Assembly: GCA_013398175.1 (NCBI GenBank)
Contig: VZRZ01008256.1
Location: 62,001 to 126,000, forward strand
Direction of reading: 5' to 3'
DNA from: Climacteris rufus
Taxonomy: Eukaryota; Chordata; Aves; Passeriformes; Climacteridae
DNA length: 64,000 nucleotides
Shown: positions 25,753 through 38,300 of the stretch, piece after piece
Layout of the letters: each line of letters begins with the position of its first letter
Numbering within the stretch: position 1 is the stretch's first letter
The notes under the pieces: generated by a model
Seen by the model: only the letters and a program-made list of their open reading frames with translations
Told to the model about the DNA's origin: nothing
Databases searched by the model: none
Made by a program: the position numbers and the translations under genes

Positions 25753-28700
25753 CTCTTTCATTTTGCTTGCTTGTTTGTATTATAGTGGGTGTATCTGTCT
25801 GGTCCTGGAATTCAGCCCCTGACTGACTGTGCTATTTATACTGTGAATGGAGAAAACAGGGGTTAGAGTGAAGGCTTGAATTATGAAGTGATTTAGGTAG
25901 CTGCTTCTTATGTATAATTTGTGTATTATCCCTTACAGTCCCTTAGCTGTCAGCCATGACATCCAGCTGAGACCTGGTAATGAAATGCTTGAGGATCTAA
26001 TGTCATTACAGGACACACCTAAATACACTAGTGTACATGTCTAAGGAAGGCTTGAAAGCAGTGAAAGTGGGGCAGTGTCCTAAAATTCCATGGACACCCA
26101 TGTGCAGTGGGTAGAGTTGAGAGCTACTCAGGAAGCTGCTGTTTACTACCTCCCATCACAGAATTGACTAAGGCATAGGAGCTCAGGGTAGGTGCTTCTG
26201 GACATGTCATCTGCTCTCCTAGTGAGCACAGTCCTTGTCAGGGAGGAAATTTACTGGTGGATTGGGAATGGAGATGCAAATGAATGTTCTCCCTCCATGC
26301 CAAAATAGCTCATTACTGCCCAGAGCAATCTTGCATGTAGTCATGCCATGTGGACGTGAAGATAATTTTCTTAAAAAAAATAAATTTTGTAAAATTTGCC
26401 TCTTAAATAAACCTTGAAGTCCTCACTTGTTTTATCTCATGTCAGTTAATTCACTGGAAAACATGTGCATAAACATAGTAAAGTATCATAAGAACAACAG
26501 TGTTAAAATAATGTTATTCCCTTTTCTAACAATATTTCATTTGTATGTTACATCACTTGTACTTTTTTAAGTGGGAATTTCCTCTCTGTGGCTGTCTTCA
26601 AACAACTCAGTGCACCAATGAAAGCACAGACCTATCTATACCCTTTGTTCTTGTTTTTTAAATGAAAGTGTAATTTCAAAGGCTAGACAAGTTATTACAC
26701 TGATTAATCAAGGCTTCTTAGCCTTTGAAAAATGGACAGCATAGCAGTTTGACTCAATGCTCAGCCCCAGAACAAATTTAAAAGACAAGAAAATGGAAAT
26801 TATATATATAGGCCAGTATTACTTTAACTGAGGCAACGAGAGCTGCTGTAGACATATACTACATTTACTCTAAAGCAGTAGGATAGCAGTTACAAAAAAT
26901 AAAAAAAGGAGAAAAGGAATTAGAAAAAAAACCCAGTCAGATATGCTGAGGCAATAACAAGTGGGAGGAAATGACACTGTGTTAGGCTTATATTTGATAT
27001 ATATAAAATCTGAAAATGCTGTGCTGCACCTGAGGTATGCTGTGCAGGGTAATTGAAATGAATGTTGGGCTGCCTTGAAGGACATTTAGCAGCTGTTCCT
27101 GTTTATCTTTCAGCTTCAGAGTGATATTAAAAGCATTTTTTATATTTTCCTGGGAAGATCAATTCTGGCAACTTTGTCTTTAAAATGTGCATTTTTATGT
27201 CACATGAACTAAATGCAAGAAATTGGAGAATGACTTCTGTGCTAAATATTACAGACCTCCTGTGTACCATGAAAGGAATTCAGGTGGTGTGGCACATTTG
27301 GCAAAATGATATCAGAAGCAATGAAACTCTCAGGATCGTTAATGTCTCCTTCTTACAAAAACAATGAATCTGGTCTGCAGCTGAGGTATAAAAAATAAAG
27401 ACAAAACTGAAATAATGCGATTCCAGCTAGGAAAGATCAAAAGAGTAGTTTATGTGTCAACTAGAGAATATCTCACAATTTATCTTTATATGGCTCCTTC
27501 CAACAGCATGTTGCAAAACACTTTATAGGGATGGGTGAAAGCAAAAGGCAGGCATTAACACAAGCTTTAAGAGAAATTAAGATGTGGTTATGTGGCTGTG
27601 TTCCTGACTGGAGTTTAGATGTCACAGATACATTTTTTGACTCTGTTGTACAGCTTCTGTGGGATTTGGGGTGAATCACTCTCTTTTCACATCACTTCTT
27701 TGTCTTTTAAATTGAATTCTGCCTTCTCTTGTGGTTCCCCCACCTTATCTCTCTGGTTTATGAGTGATCCAGCCTGGAGACATTCTGGAAAATGTAAATA
27801 CTGTGCATGCAAGACTGAGATTCCAATCCATATGCTACACTGTAATCATAATTACTGTAGTAAGAGATTCATGATTTTTAAGCTGTGGAGGATGTGTCAC
27901 TGGGGAAAGGGAACAAACATACAGGAGATTATGAAAAGGATTTAGAGGGTACTGAATGGACTTTGGATCAGGCTTCTAAACTAATTGAGAAATATACTGC
28001 TGCTGAGAGTCAGTAACAAGACAAACAACAGTGAGAGACATTGAAATGAATGGAAAATACAAACAGTAAACTGATGGAAGAGGAATAAAGTATTTCATGC
28101 AGAGGCGACAACTCGATGCTCTTCACATTTTGCAAGAGGGATGTACTCTACGCAAGAGAACTGTATTACAATAGTGGGGCTGAAAAAGTTGTAGAAAATA
28201 AGAATACAAAAATTTTATGGGACTTTTAAGCCACTCCTCTTGAAATATGAACCAAAATAACAGACTTGGCAGTTGTAGAAAAGGAGAAAACAATATTTTC
28301 CTGTGAACTTTTGCAGGTAGTGATTATGTTCAGCTAAATGAAAAAAAAAATTGAAAAATAGGATCACTGACTGCAAATCTACAGTCAATGCGTTCACAAA
28401 TTGCAAAACCATTTACTGGAGGTGCAGTGGGATTTCCTGTCAGGGATATTAAAACAGTACCATATAAACTGGGAACTGATGACTGTGGGTATTTCAACAA
28501 TATTCACTGACACCTCTAAATTTCTGAGAAAACTGTCAATATTTGACATTTATCCTTCATATGGATTGCAACTGCACTGACAAGTGATAATGCTTCTCCA
28601 CTCCCTATCTCCTGCCAAGATTGACAGCTGTGAAGTGAATTAATAATTATTATCATGATAATGATGATAAAGAAAGGGATTAATGAACTTGGAGGTGTGT

Positions 28701-28866
28701 TTTGGAAAATGGGGATGAAGAGAATTTGGAAGATATATTGGCATGGATAAGGATAAAACAAGTGTAGATACAGATGACTACTTTCAAGAGGCTAGGGGAC
28801 CACCATTAGCATTTTTGTTAAGGTATGATTTACAATGCCTAAGGAATGTACAGTGCAAAGGATTTT

Positions 28867-29691
28867 ATTGGGATTGCATGGCCAGGTTGTGGTAGCAGTG
28901 GGGTAACAGGTAACAGCTTCTGTGAGAAGCTGCCAGAAGCTTCCCCAGGTTCAACAAGACCAATGGCAGATGGCTGCAAGGTGGACCTGCCACTGTCCAA
29001 TGCCATCAGCAATGGTGGTGGCGCCTCTGGGATAACAGATGTGACAAAGGGCAAAAGTTACTGTGCAATTTTAGCCAGAAAGAGAAGTGGGAACAGGTGA
29101 GAGCACCAGCTCTGCAGACATCAAGGTCAGGGAAGAAGAAGGTGGAGGAGGTGCTCCAGGTGCTGGAGCAGAGATTCTCCTGGGGCCTGTGATGCAGACA
29201 ATGGTGAGTCAGCTGTGCCCCTGCAGCCCCTGGGGGTTCATGGTGGAGCAGAGACTGCACAGATCCTTGCAGTCCCTGAAGGACCTCCTGCTGGAGCAGG
29301 GGAAGAATGTGAGGAGTCCTTGCCATGAGGAGGAAGGAGCAGCAGAGATGTGTCATGAACTGACCATAACCCCCATTCCCCATCCCCCTGAGAGCAAGGA
29401 AGTAGAGAAAATAGGGAGTGAAGTTGAGCCTGAAAATAAGGGAGGGGTGGGGGGAAGATGTTTTAAGATTTGGATTTGTTTCTCATTGCCCTACTTTGAT
29501 TTGATTGGTAATGAAATAATTTTTCCCCAAGTCAGGTCAGCCTTGCCTATGATCGTAACTGATGAGTGATCTCTCCCTCTCCTTATCTTGATCCACAAGC
29601 CTTTTGTTATATTTTCTTTCCCCTGTCCAAGCAAGAAAGGGAATGACAGAGCAGCTTTGCTGGGTATCTGGCATATGTGGCGTCAACCACA
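28867..29691 (+). mobile_element. LTR-type avian retroviral repeat flanked by AGGATTTT direct repeats
   Basis: This block of about 825 bp begins near ATTGGGATTGCATGGCC and ends GGCGTCAACCACA. From memory it matches an abundant avian ERV LTR: TTCTGTGAGAAGCTGCCAGA, GGCGCCTCTGGGATAAC, and near the end TGATTTGATTGGTAATGAAA. The middle has degenerate subrepeats of about 45 bp, each with a GGAGCAG core (for example CTGGAGCAG, GTGGAGCAG). AGGATTTT occurs on both sides (28859-28866 and 29692-29699), a probable target duplication, although the exact left edge is uncertain because the first TG is at 28869. The open frames inside it (up to 160 codons) are not genes. Confidence 0.83.
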
Positions 29692-32211
29692 AGGATTTTC
29701 AGGAAACACAGAAAATTAGTATCTTTCACTACTCTAAGTTTTAGTGATTACGACATAAACTGTGCCTAACAGATTTAAATTTAGGATTTCCCAAATAGTA
29801 GTTTTCCTTATTATTGAGGAGAGAGGCTATTAATCAGGTGAGTTCCAGTGCTTTGCCAGCTTTCACAAGCCTAGCACACACCAAACAGTATTGTCAACAA
29901 TAATGTCATACACATTTTTAATTAAAAAATTGATCCTGATGCTGCCAAAAAAAAAAAAAAATCCAAAAAATTTTCTTATGCAAAAGTTAACCTAAGAAAC
30001 TATTTAATGCAAAGGTCACATTTTGAGACACAGTCTGTGGCTGCATCACCATCCAGAATATGCCAAATAATTATTTGCCAAGCAAATTAATGTAAGACAT
30101 GACATCACCACAGATCACCCATCCGACAACACTGCTCTAGGACATAGATTTGGACACTCTAAGAAAGAGTAAATTGTCATTTCAGATTCACTCAAGTGAA
30201 GCCAAAGAAACGGAACCAGTCTGGTTGTCTGGCTTTTTCACTGACTTTCACTGACTTTGTAACAGTTTGCAAGTCCACCATTTTATCAAGTTCTGTGAAT
30301 AAATCTGGTAAATTGAACTGTCTAGCTAACTTGTCCTTATTTCAATAAGTTTTAAGATGACTGAATCTATAACTACAGTAGAAACTGTTGAAGCAGAAAC
30401 CTTTCCCAAGCTGATAGTGGTGATTCTGACATAATAAACCCCAGTCCTTTCAGTTTCTCTCTTCCGCCTCCATGATTTTTCTCCAATTTTTTGTTATTCC
30501 AAACTAAGCAGCAGTCTTCTTTTTAACATTTACAGGTGTTAAATTCTTCCATTACTTCTATTTGGCAGTCATTTCTAAAGATTACTTTCTTCTTCTTTTA
30601 ACACTAGTAAGAAAGGACAGGGACCCTAAGGTCATTATATACTAATGAGATGGATCCAGAGCTATGACTGAAACCAGACCCAGTGTGACACAGCTGTCTC
30701 CCCGCCCCAAAAAAATCTCTCACTTGAACAAAACACACTGGGTCAATCTGGTATCTCAATTTTCAGTTGTGTTACCATGGTTTCTATAAAAGTCTGGAGA
30801 ACACTACAAGTATATTCTTTGTGATGATGAATAAAAGGAATATTTGAAATAGGATAGTAAAATAACGGGTGACCTGTCAGAGACCATTGTGACAGTTACA
30901 AGTAACTACTTATATCTGCCTCTGAAACAATCTAAATGGACAGAAGGTAAATCAATATATTCTAAACATATGGTCTAGCTATTGGGTTTCCCCTGCCTTT
31001 CTGTTTTATTTTGCTGAGGTATAAAAATGATTTGGAGAAACATGAGACTAAGCCAGTTAATGCAAAACATTTTGCTGTTCTTGGTAACTCCTGTAAAGAC
31101 AGCCTGGAAACCTAGTGTTGGGTCACACTGTATATTTCATTCAACAGAATGGCCTCAGCATGGCCTCAGCACTGTTTTAATTGCTGCTGAAACTCAGATA
31201 CAGCAATATGTCTGATATTAATCATGGCTGACATGCTACATTTTTTTAAAAGAGCTTTAAAATGACAGAGTTTGGAAGTAGGCTGGAAAGATCCTGAAGC
31301 TAAATTTGAATTGTAATTTCAGTTCTAAGCTTTATCCAAATATGTTTGACTCAAATCATGTATGTCATGAAATTCTATCACATCCTTGAAAAACTTGGCA
31401 TCTAGAGACCATGAGGTAAAGTTCTTATGTCCTTGGGTATACTGGAAAATAAAATCAGTTTTCAAACTTAGACATACTAGTCCTCATCAAACTAATACAA
31501 ACACCTGTTTTACGTGTAGAGAGTAACAAGACTTTCAGCTCAACATGTAAATGCCAAGTAACTGATTCAATATACATGTTCACACAGAGGATGTGAGGAT
31601 ATACTACAGTGTGGTTGGTTGTACATAACCTGAGCACTTGATAGCTCCTCATATGTCACTACAATAATTTAAATGCTATTAAAATAAGTCTATTTTTGAA
31701 CAGCTGCAGACATCAGCTCAGAGCAACTGAACTGTTCTAGTGATCCATGGCTACTGAAACGCATCTTTCTTCCTATGACTTTCCATTTCCACCCATTTCC
31801 CTGAGCTGACTCTAGGGAATCCCCAGAGATTATTAAACTTGTTGATCTGGGCAGAAAATGATGCCATTTTCTTTTTTGCTGAGTTTATTCTCTGTTGGCT
31901 TCCTGAGCTGAGCTCAACACTTGAGCACAAACACAACATCTGAGAGAAGGTAAGTGGAGAAGACTTGATGAAAGGAAAAAGCTGGAACTTCATTCTTTGA
32001 TAGTGGTAAGCTACTACATTTTCAGTGGGAACTGCACTCAGTGGGATTTTTGTATGGCTTCTGGAGCATATGTTTATGGCATAGTGGGAATTCCTAATGA
32101 AAAATATATTGTATTAAATTAATTTTATTTAAAAGACAAAATCCAGTATGAATGAAAATATAATGATAACACCAGCAAGGAAGTATTCTATAGGGTGACT
32201 TGATGACTTAC

Positions 32212-32329
32212 CTTAAAGGAGATTTCATACTGCTCTCCTCCCCATATTTCTAATCCTGGATCATAGCCTCCCAGCTCCCAAAACCATTTCCGGTTAACAG
32301 CAAAAAGACCACCAGCCATTACAGGAGAC
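32212..32329 (-). CDS. GALNTL6: GALNTL6 internal exon, end of catalytic domain (WGGEQ motif)
   Basis: This is the most upstream of four visible exons of a polypeptide N-acetylgalactosaminyltransferase, a type II Golgi membrane enzyme family that transfers GalNAc from UDP-GalNAc to Ser/Thr to start mucin-type O-glycans. The minus strand reads a CAG acceptor after a T-rich tract, one base completing a split codon, then 39 codons beginning SPVMAGGLFAV and ending EQYEISFK, followed by an AAG/gtaagt donor. GGYDPGLEIWGGEQYE is the family's Gal/GalNAc-transferase motif; Gln stands where most paralogues have Asn (WGGEN), as in the GALNT10/GALNTL6 branch. The choice of GALNTL6 rests on the exons downstream, which fit GALNTL6 better than GALNT10. 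The preceding exon was not found in the 31.7 kb upstream, consistent with very large introns. Family identity is near certain and the paralogue call is strong, but it comes from remembered family sequences, not a search. Confidence 0.96.
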
Positions 32330-35300
32330 CTGAAGGATGAATAAAGCAACACAAACAATAATGAAGATGTTTGGACCACGTGTGTGTCTGCCTCTGGGTG
32401 TGTTTGCGTGAATGTTGTTTGAATTTAGAAGCTATGGAAGGCATAGACAAACAGTAGCGTAACCAAACTACATTTACATTTATCCACCCCAAAGCAGACT
32501 CTAGGTGAGAAACAGGCAATGTAATAGTCCTAGAGAATTGTAGACAATCATGCACAAACTCCTTTAAAAAAAAACCAACAATAAAACCAAATCCCAAAAA
32601 CCAACATCTCCCCTAAAAAGTTTTGTTTGTTGCTAAGTAACAGAGAAGGAAAGGGACTATGGAAACCTGCCAAAGTACTTAATGAGTCTCAGTACTCCAT
32701 GTGGAGTAACTTGCATTTGAAAGTTGCAAAGTCTTCAATTAATTTCGGTCTCATAGGTGCTGGGTGGAGAAAAGCAGAAAGGTGACAGAGGATGGCAAAA
32801 GAGAAGTTGTTGGGAGTTAAACATCTGCTTTTCTAAGCATTTAAAACTTCTGAAATGTGTCTCACAGTGGTAATTTTACTTATAGGCAAATAACTTGCTG
32901 TGCGTACCATGTTTCCATTTATTCCATAAATAAATATGTAGAATTTACTTCAATTAACTCAGTGTTTTTCCCAGACAATATGGAAAACAAGTGAGATATT
33001 TAAAGTCAATGTTAGAGAATATTGACAAAAACACATTGTAAATTTATAAGTAGGAACTTTTCTACTGGAAAATAAGCATTTTCACTTTTTTTTCCCTTCC
33101 AGTACCAAGAAGACCACATTTCTAGTGCAATAAAAACATTGATAGCTCTCAGGATCCAAATGTTGCTCACTGATTCCTTGAAATTGTGGTGGAAGATGAA
33201 TATAAGGGCATCTATGCTGAACAGGAGGGAAAAAACTTAAGAAAGTCCAACCCAACCATGCAACTGAATCAATGCAGGTCAATGCTAGCCTTATGAGTTT
33301 TAGAGGAAGAGGCCAGAAGGAACACATTCATGCTGATGGCTGGTCAGAGAGAGAAAAGACAAAGTGCATGGGACACCTGGCTGGCTTCCAGGCAACGCTT
33401 CCTTACAGACATAAAATTGGATCCTATGCCCTGTGCCTTGTACCACTAATGCCCTGAGGGAAAATTATTCCATCCTGAGACATTTTTGTTTTGAATTGCT
33501 ACTGGTGGTTTGTTTGGGGCTATGGAAGTAGATGGTATTATCCCTGAAGACCTGTCTGGAAGATAAAACCTTCCACCTTTGTCGCTGATTTAGGATTTAG
33601 CAGTGAACTCGAGACTGGTGGAGATTTCAGGAATCCACATGTAAGTTAGAAGTTTACTGAAGAGGACATAATGTAAATGGAACATTCTACCATATTTTCT
33701 CTGCCTTAACACTTTTTTATATTGCTGTCTTTTATCTAAGCCAGAAGAGATGATAAAATAGCAAGCAAACAGCTGAGTGGTCTCTGTCACCATCAGGAAG
33801 CCAGTGAATCCCCATGTATGAATGTTAGAAAATGATCCCCCGATTTGCATACATGGTAATAAGAAACATTATGGATAATTTTCCTTTCACTTCTATAAGG
33901 TAGTTAAAAAAAAAAGAAGAAAAATAATTAAACTACCCATTTTCATGACTAGGAAGCTCTAACAGACTAATTTCATTTTCCTTTAGAGATTATATTTTTA
34001 AAAGCACATAGAAGCTTTGAGAAACAAAGCTTTGTGAAAAAGAGATTCAAACAGGCAAAGTCGCGCACTGTAACATACACTGAATGCTAATACTTTTTAC
34101 TTATATTGACATTTCTAATCTCAAATATTGACGGTATTTCCACATATGAATAAATTCAATGGAGATTTTATTAGAAACCTTCCCCTGGGGATTCTGACTA
34201 CTACAATACATTTTCAATTCCTACCAAAGTAAATCTAATTACAACATGTCCTTTGTGAATTCAGGTTCTAAATAATCAAAACACAATGTCCTTTTATAAA
34301 GATGGACTTACATGGAGAATGCTCATAACTAAATTGCTACTGACAGAAGAAACGTAGATCCAGAAATACCTGGGAAAATCCAGGATTTCTCGAATTCTTG
34401 TAAATACAATATCTTTCCTAAGCATTTATCTCAATGCAGCAAATGGCCTACAACAAAGGCAATCACTGCAGGTAAATCAGATGGAAGATGAAAAAAATCA
34501 GAGACTTAAAATTGCAAAATAATTGGCAAATACTTACAAATTATATTTAAATCTATAGACTTTTCCAGTGATAAATACTGAGTAAAGAAACCCCTTGTTA
34601 TTTAGATGTGAAAGTTCAGAACATTTATGGTAACTACCAAAACTACCCAATGACTGGAACAGTAGCAAAGACATAGTTTTTGCATTTCCTTAAAAAAAAA
34701 AAAAAATGAATGCAATGTTGCCCCATTAATTCCTATTCCACAAGATGTTCTGACATTTGTTGTTTTGTAGGAAAAGCAATGAAGAGGAAAAGCAGGATGG
34801 CCTTTTGGTTTTCATTAGAGTGGAATTAGTAATAAGCTGTGTGAGAGCGCTTGGCACAGCATGAATTCCACTCCATGCCACAAGCAGCTACTGCTGAACA
34901 GACCTTAAATTGTCTCCAAAATATGAAGACAAGAGTCCAGTCTTGCAATCATGGCTGATATGAAAAGTCCTTATGTATCAATAGGATCACTCACACAGAT
35001 AAAGGAACTGCACTGAGCCCAAAGGAGAAGAATTAACCTCTTCTTTAATGGCTTCTGTATAGAAATGTCAAGTACAAAGCCATGTTTGTAGAAGTAATTT
35101 TTTCATGAAAAGTCCTACTCAGACACTTAAACAATCAGACTTGAGCTACTGTAGCATAATATTATGTGAGTAATTACAGTGGAAAGCTGTAAAGTGCTTA
35201 TGGTCAAAACATTAAAAGAACAAAGACTCCTAAAACATGACAAGAGTTGCAAGGGTAAGATTGCTAAGCTTAAAATTAGTTATAAAAACCTCCCACATGA

Positions 35301-38300
35301 GAACTACAGCACAGACTCACTGACTATATGTGAAAGAACAACACTGGAAGCAAAAGCTAGCTGATCCAAAAATGGTCCAACAGGTCAAAGACTGCTGTGC
35401 TAAGATAGAAAAAGAATTTGATTTAGTTAGAGTGCAAAAAACCCCACTGTTTTGCAAAGAAAGATAGACTGCAAACAAGGCAGGCAAATACTTAATGTGA
35501 AAAGGTAGCTCAGAAACAAAAAAGTACACTAAAAGAAGTGTAGCAATAGCTCAAACTGTAACCAGCAAAGAATTTCATAACTACTTACAAGTAACATGCA
35601 GAGGAAGGAAAGAGATAATCCCACCTAAGAATTTTCAAGGTAAGAGAAAAATGACATGAACTTAAAAGGAGTGTGAAGTTACTTGCACTAGAAACAAACG
35701 TGGTATATTGCAAACAAGTGAACTGCATAGCAGGGTTTAGAATCATTACACTGCAAGAGTGATACATACAGTGAAACTAAAGGATTTGTGAAAAGGAAAG
35801 AGAAGCTTTGACAGCCTGCAGAAAGAAAATGAGGAAAGAAAAATGGAAAAGCACTTGTGCTAGATGACATGCACATTAGGTACACTGATAGGAACCACCT
35901 GGCTGAAACAGCTGAAATTTGCCCATTATAATCACATCCAGTGCATGGCATATTGCACTGTGCACCTCTCTGTATCATCCACACTGATTAAAGGCTCTAT
36001 GCTGAACTACTGAACAGAAATGGATGAATTCTGGAGAGAGGAGTCCATGTTGTGCAGGATACATTGGACACACTGACCTTCAGTGCCAAACCCACTGGTG
36101 TGTTATACAAAAACAAGACAAATGTCAGCCCACAGCCGGAACCACGACTAGGTCCTGCTGTCCTCGTGGAGTCAGGGATGTAAGTCAGGGACAAGGAGGA
36201 AAGGGGCCATGTTGCTGCTGGCACAGCAGCACCCCTGAAATGACTGGTGACCTACTGAATGTAGCTTTGAGCTAGGCTTCTGCACTTTTTATGACAAAAA
36301 TATAGACTTAAAGGTTGCTCCAGCTAAAGTTAATGACAGATTCTATTCTGCGCATAGAAAAAGATGTTGGATGTAGCTGAAATAAATATGAATAAGACTT
36401 TCTCAAGAAGGAAAAAAAAAAGTGGAAATCTTTTATATACTTAATTCTCTAATCAAATAGAATTAAAAATGTATTTTTAAATGTACTGACTGTTTCACAT
36501 TTAGTATTTCTGTAAGGCATTGTTTTATCTTTTATCCATTCTAACACCATGAGTCACATCCATGCTTATAAAATCACCCACATTTAGAAAGGAAAATCTG
36601 CATCTGTGATATTAATCTGTGTCAGTTAGTCTTTCTTTTTTACCTCAAGTGTCCAGTTTTCTGAGCAACTTTTACTCTAGATGAATACGTGCCCCTGTCT
36701 GTACCAATGATCACACAGGTTTTGAAAGAATTGCATTCTCTCCTCTTAGAGAGTCTAGAAACAGTATCTTACAATGTTCAACAGATCAACAATGTAAGAA
36801 AAAGGTCTTGATTTGCTCCACCCCAGTTCCTTCACTGGGCATTCAAAGTTGTCATCACAGTACACTGTAAATTGCCAGCTGACGTTTTTCCTCTGTTAGT
36901 GCACATAACTTTGAAGTCATGACTATTTATAGGGATGTACACCAGCAATTCTCACAAAGGAAACTGAACCTACCCTCATTCAAATTTTTACCCCTCTGTG
37001 CAGACTACTTCTATATATCCAATCAGTTTCAGTAATCTGTATTCTCTTACTAAACCATTGCATAATTTTATTGTCACTCTTAAGCAGTTGGGATGTTCTT
37101 ATGTTAATATTCCTTCACTATACCTTTCTAATGAGTTGTTTGCAAAATCAGTCATATATTGGTAGATTTAATATAGATGCACACTGTCTCCATCTTACCT
37201 ACAATAAACACCTGCTCATATGCATGTATTTTTCATGTATTTCTACTCATTGGCATCTGGTCAAGTATTGTATGAGTGATAAATTATGAAATGTCTCTCC
37301 TTTAAGAGGCACAGCACTAAAATTTCACCCATGTGCTAAATGTTGTCCTGATTTTTCCCCCAAATCACACTCAAAAGTACTCAGTCAAAGAGGACTCACA
37401 CATAGGCTAGCACAAAGTGACTAACTTTGCAGTAATAAATGTCTTGCTTTTTAAGCAGTTCCATTCAAATTCTATTCAATGTTGACAAGAAAATAATTCC
37501 CTTTCCCAGGGCAGAGTTGCATTCAGATTTAGCAAGTTCCATTGTGTTTTAAGTTTAAGCAAAATCTTTTCTGGACCATTCAAACCTGTGAAATGCTATT
37601 GTGGTAGAAGAGTGGGTATGTACCCAACAATACCCACTATGACAGCAGCGGCTTGTAACAGATTGTGATAAAGTCTCACAAGCTTTTCCTAACTTTTTAC
37701 TACTTCCAGGGCAGAAGGCACTATTAGGCAGGCTGGAGATCAAACCTAATTTATTTTCACCTGCAACAAAGGTCTGCATCTTTGCATAACCAAGTTTCTC
37801 TACTAAAAGTGCAATGAGGCCTTATTTTGATGCCAAATGTGGCAAATTTTTCATGACCAGCAGAGTTCAGAAACTTTGGACAAACAATGGTATTCTTACA
37901 TAATGAATGTTGCTGAAGATTATGACCAGTTATTTTCTTTAAATGAAGCTTGTGTAAGTGGGATTATACACATCTCGAAGTTTAAAAGTGTAATTTTTTT
38001 ACATTTAACCAAATAGTCTTAGAAGTATGCAAGAGAAATAAAAAAGCATCAGCTTTAGTTCTATGTAAACTACAAGTTCAAATAATCATTGTGCTGAAAC
38101 ATGTAGCAGCCAAGTTGTTTTATTTAAAATTAACTCCCAAGTCTCTATAGTTGTACTTAATTGTTAAACTAGACTTTTGTTTGGGAAATATTAAGATAAA
38201 ATCCCATTCTTCCAATGAGCCAGAAGGCTGGGGAGAGTTAGCTACAAAGAAACCTCTAAAAGTGCTTGACTTTCAGGTAATAAAAGTTTCCATTGTAATT

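Larger units (their letters stand above)
25470..32211 (-). other. GALNTL6: GALNTL6 intron between WGGEQ exon and PCSRVGH exon
   Basis: This is a 6.74-kb intron with donor AAG/gtaagt at 32211 and acceptor CCTTTCCAG at 25470. It contains a short CR1 tail remnant (about 25707-25752), an ERV-type LTR (28867-29691) and AT-rich unique sequence with a TAAT-rich palindromic patch near 28636-28676 (core TTATCATGATAA). No other exon was seen. Confidence 0.8.

Noticed and set aside
28636..28676. TAAT-rich palindromic patch as a homeodomain element
   Set aside because: AT-rich intron gives such motifs often; there is no conservation data to support a function.
29087..29569. 160-codon plus-strand open frame
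   Set aside because: It lies inside an LTR-type repeat and follows its subrepeats; there is no gag, pol or env similarity.
33082..33850. Possible further upstream GALNTL6 exon in this stretch
   Set aside because: Peptides on the minus strand show none of the expected family blocks (such as a segment ending DPFE before SPVMAGG).
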